From the NCBI GenBank assembly GCA_015139955.1, contig CP043991.1:182368-246367 (forward strand): a stretch of DNA of 64,000 nt, in the 5' to 3' direction. Under the pieces are notes generated by a model. It had not been told where the DNA came from, searched no databases, and saw only the letters and a list, made by a program, of their open reading frames with translations. Below are positions 63,235-64,000 of the stretch, piece after piece (within the stretch, counting starts at the first letter, position 1; each line of letters begins with the position of its first letter). A program made the translations under genes and the position numbers. Source of the DNA: Candidatus Stammera capleta (lineage in GTDB: Bacteria; Pseudomonadota; Gammaproteobacteria; Enterobacterales; Enterobacteriaceae).

Positions 63235-64000
63235 ATGAAAAAAATTAATTTATTAGATTTAAATAGAAATATGATGGAAAATTTTTTTTTAAATTTAGGA
63301 GAGAAAAAATTTGTTGTTGATCAAATTATATGTTGAATTTATAAAAAATTTTGTTTTAATTTTTCTTTAATGCATAATATTAGTAAAAAATTAAGGAATA
63401 AGTTATTAATTTTATGTGAAATTAAATTACCTAAAATTTTTGATATTAAATATTCTATTGATGGAGTAATTAAATTAGTTTTAAATGTTAATAATGATTT
63501 TATTGAAACTGTATATATACCTGAGAAACGTAGAAAAACTTTATGTATTTCTAGTCAAATAGGTTGCCCCATAAAATGTAGTTTTTGCGCAACAGGAAAA
63601 ATGAAATTTAAAAGAAATTTATTAGTTTCAGAAATTATAGGTCAAATTTTATTAGTAATAAATTTTCTTAAAAAAAAAAAATATTTTATTAAAAATAATC
63701 AGTATATTACTAATATTGTTTTTATGGGTATGGGAGAACCTTTATTAAATTTTGATAATGTTATAAATTCTATAAAAATTATGACAGATAATCATGGTTT
63801 TTCTTTTTCAAAAAGAAAAATTGTACTATCTACTTCTGGAATTGTACCTTATATTTATAAATTAATAGGAATAGTTGATATTATTATAACTTTATCTCTT
63901 CATGCTCCTAATAATACATTAAGAAGCAAAATTATGTCTATTAATAATATATATAATTTATATGATATACTTAAAGCAATGAGTGTTTATATTAAAAATT
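63235..64000 (+). CDS. rlmN: RlmN, 23S rRNA/tRNA A2-methyltransferase (5' part)
   Basis: First 255 codons, cut by the window end, with a UGA=Trp at 63334-63336. The radical-SAM cluster motif is [12 protein letters not shown], followed by KFKRNLL, and [10 protein letters not shown] and LSTSGIVP and LSLHAPNN segments. RlmN methylates C2 of A2503 in 23S rRNA and A37 in some tRNAs. It starts 47 nt from divergent tsaB. The C-terminal methylation Cys lies outside the window. Confidence 0.94.

Overview
The window is a compact, extremely AT-rich piece of a bacterial chromosome. It is most likely from an obligate, genome-reduced insect-type endosymbiont of gammaproteobacterial (Enterobacterales) ancestry. 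Three things support this. Protein-coding DNA is nearly all A/T with long homopolymer runs. Genes are packed with tiny gaps or overlaps and no mobile elements. The proteins and their order closely follow Escherichia coli: mrdA-rodA-dacA, the S10/spc/alpha operons, def-fmt, tsaE-amiB-mutL-miaA-hflX, speB-speA beside metK, dnaK-dnaJ, and an rrn operon with tRNA-Glu in the spacer and tRNA-Asp at the end.

The most important property is the genetic code: UGA must be read as tryptophan. About half of the genes look broken into pieces under the standard code, but are continuous and of normal family length once UGA is Trp. The UGAs fall at conserved Trp positions (for example the end of S14, the SHMT, EF-Tu, SecY and RpoA Trp sites), and genes end in UAA or occasionally UAG. 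The only ambiguous case is rplP. All CDS coordinates below use this code. The species cannot be named from the window alone. UGA=Trp is established for tiny symbionts such as Hodgkinia, Zinderia and Nasuia, none of which is an enterobacterium.

Layout: 1-7331 cell-shape genes (mreBCD), tldD, ribosomal proteins L13/S9, mutS, S6-S18-L9. 7332-12417 the rRNA operon (16S, tRNA-Glu, 23S, 5S, tRNA-Asp). 12448-19061 orn, tRNA-Gly, tsaE, amiB, mutL, miaA, hflX, rlmB. 19056-20626 minus-strand fmt, def, tRNA-Leu, tRNA-Cys. 20841-38281 one long plus-strand run: str, S10, spc and alpha operons, with rpmD missing. 38288-42365 alr, glyQ, glyS. 42369-47501 minus-strand mnmA, dacA, rodA, mrdA. 47632-54081 pgi, rpsT, rsmA, a DedA-family gene and ileS. 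54284-58575 dnaK, dnaJ and convergent glyA. 58556-64000 speB, speA, metK, tsaB and the 5' part of rlmN.

Together the genes describe a cell that keeps a full translation apparatus with several tRNA/rRNA modification enzymes (MiaA, MnmA, TsaB/TsaE, RlmB, RlmN, RsmA). It also keeps Sec secretion, DnaK/DnaJ, MutS/MutL mismatch repair, a peptidoglycan elongation machine (MreBCD, PBP2, RodA, PBP5-type carboxypeptidase, Alr, amidase), and putrescine synthesis from arginine (SpeA, SpeB). I found no phage, transposon, CRISPR, toxin or defence gene. The unusual biology is the recoded UGA in an apparently enterobacterial background, with its side effects on gene ends. No stretch over about 300 bases lacks a gene; the longest gaps are upstream of rpsL (214 nt), upstream of dnaK (202 nt) and the rrn leader (188 nt).
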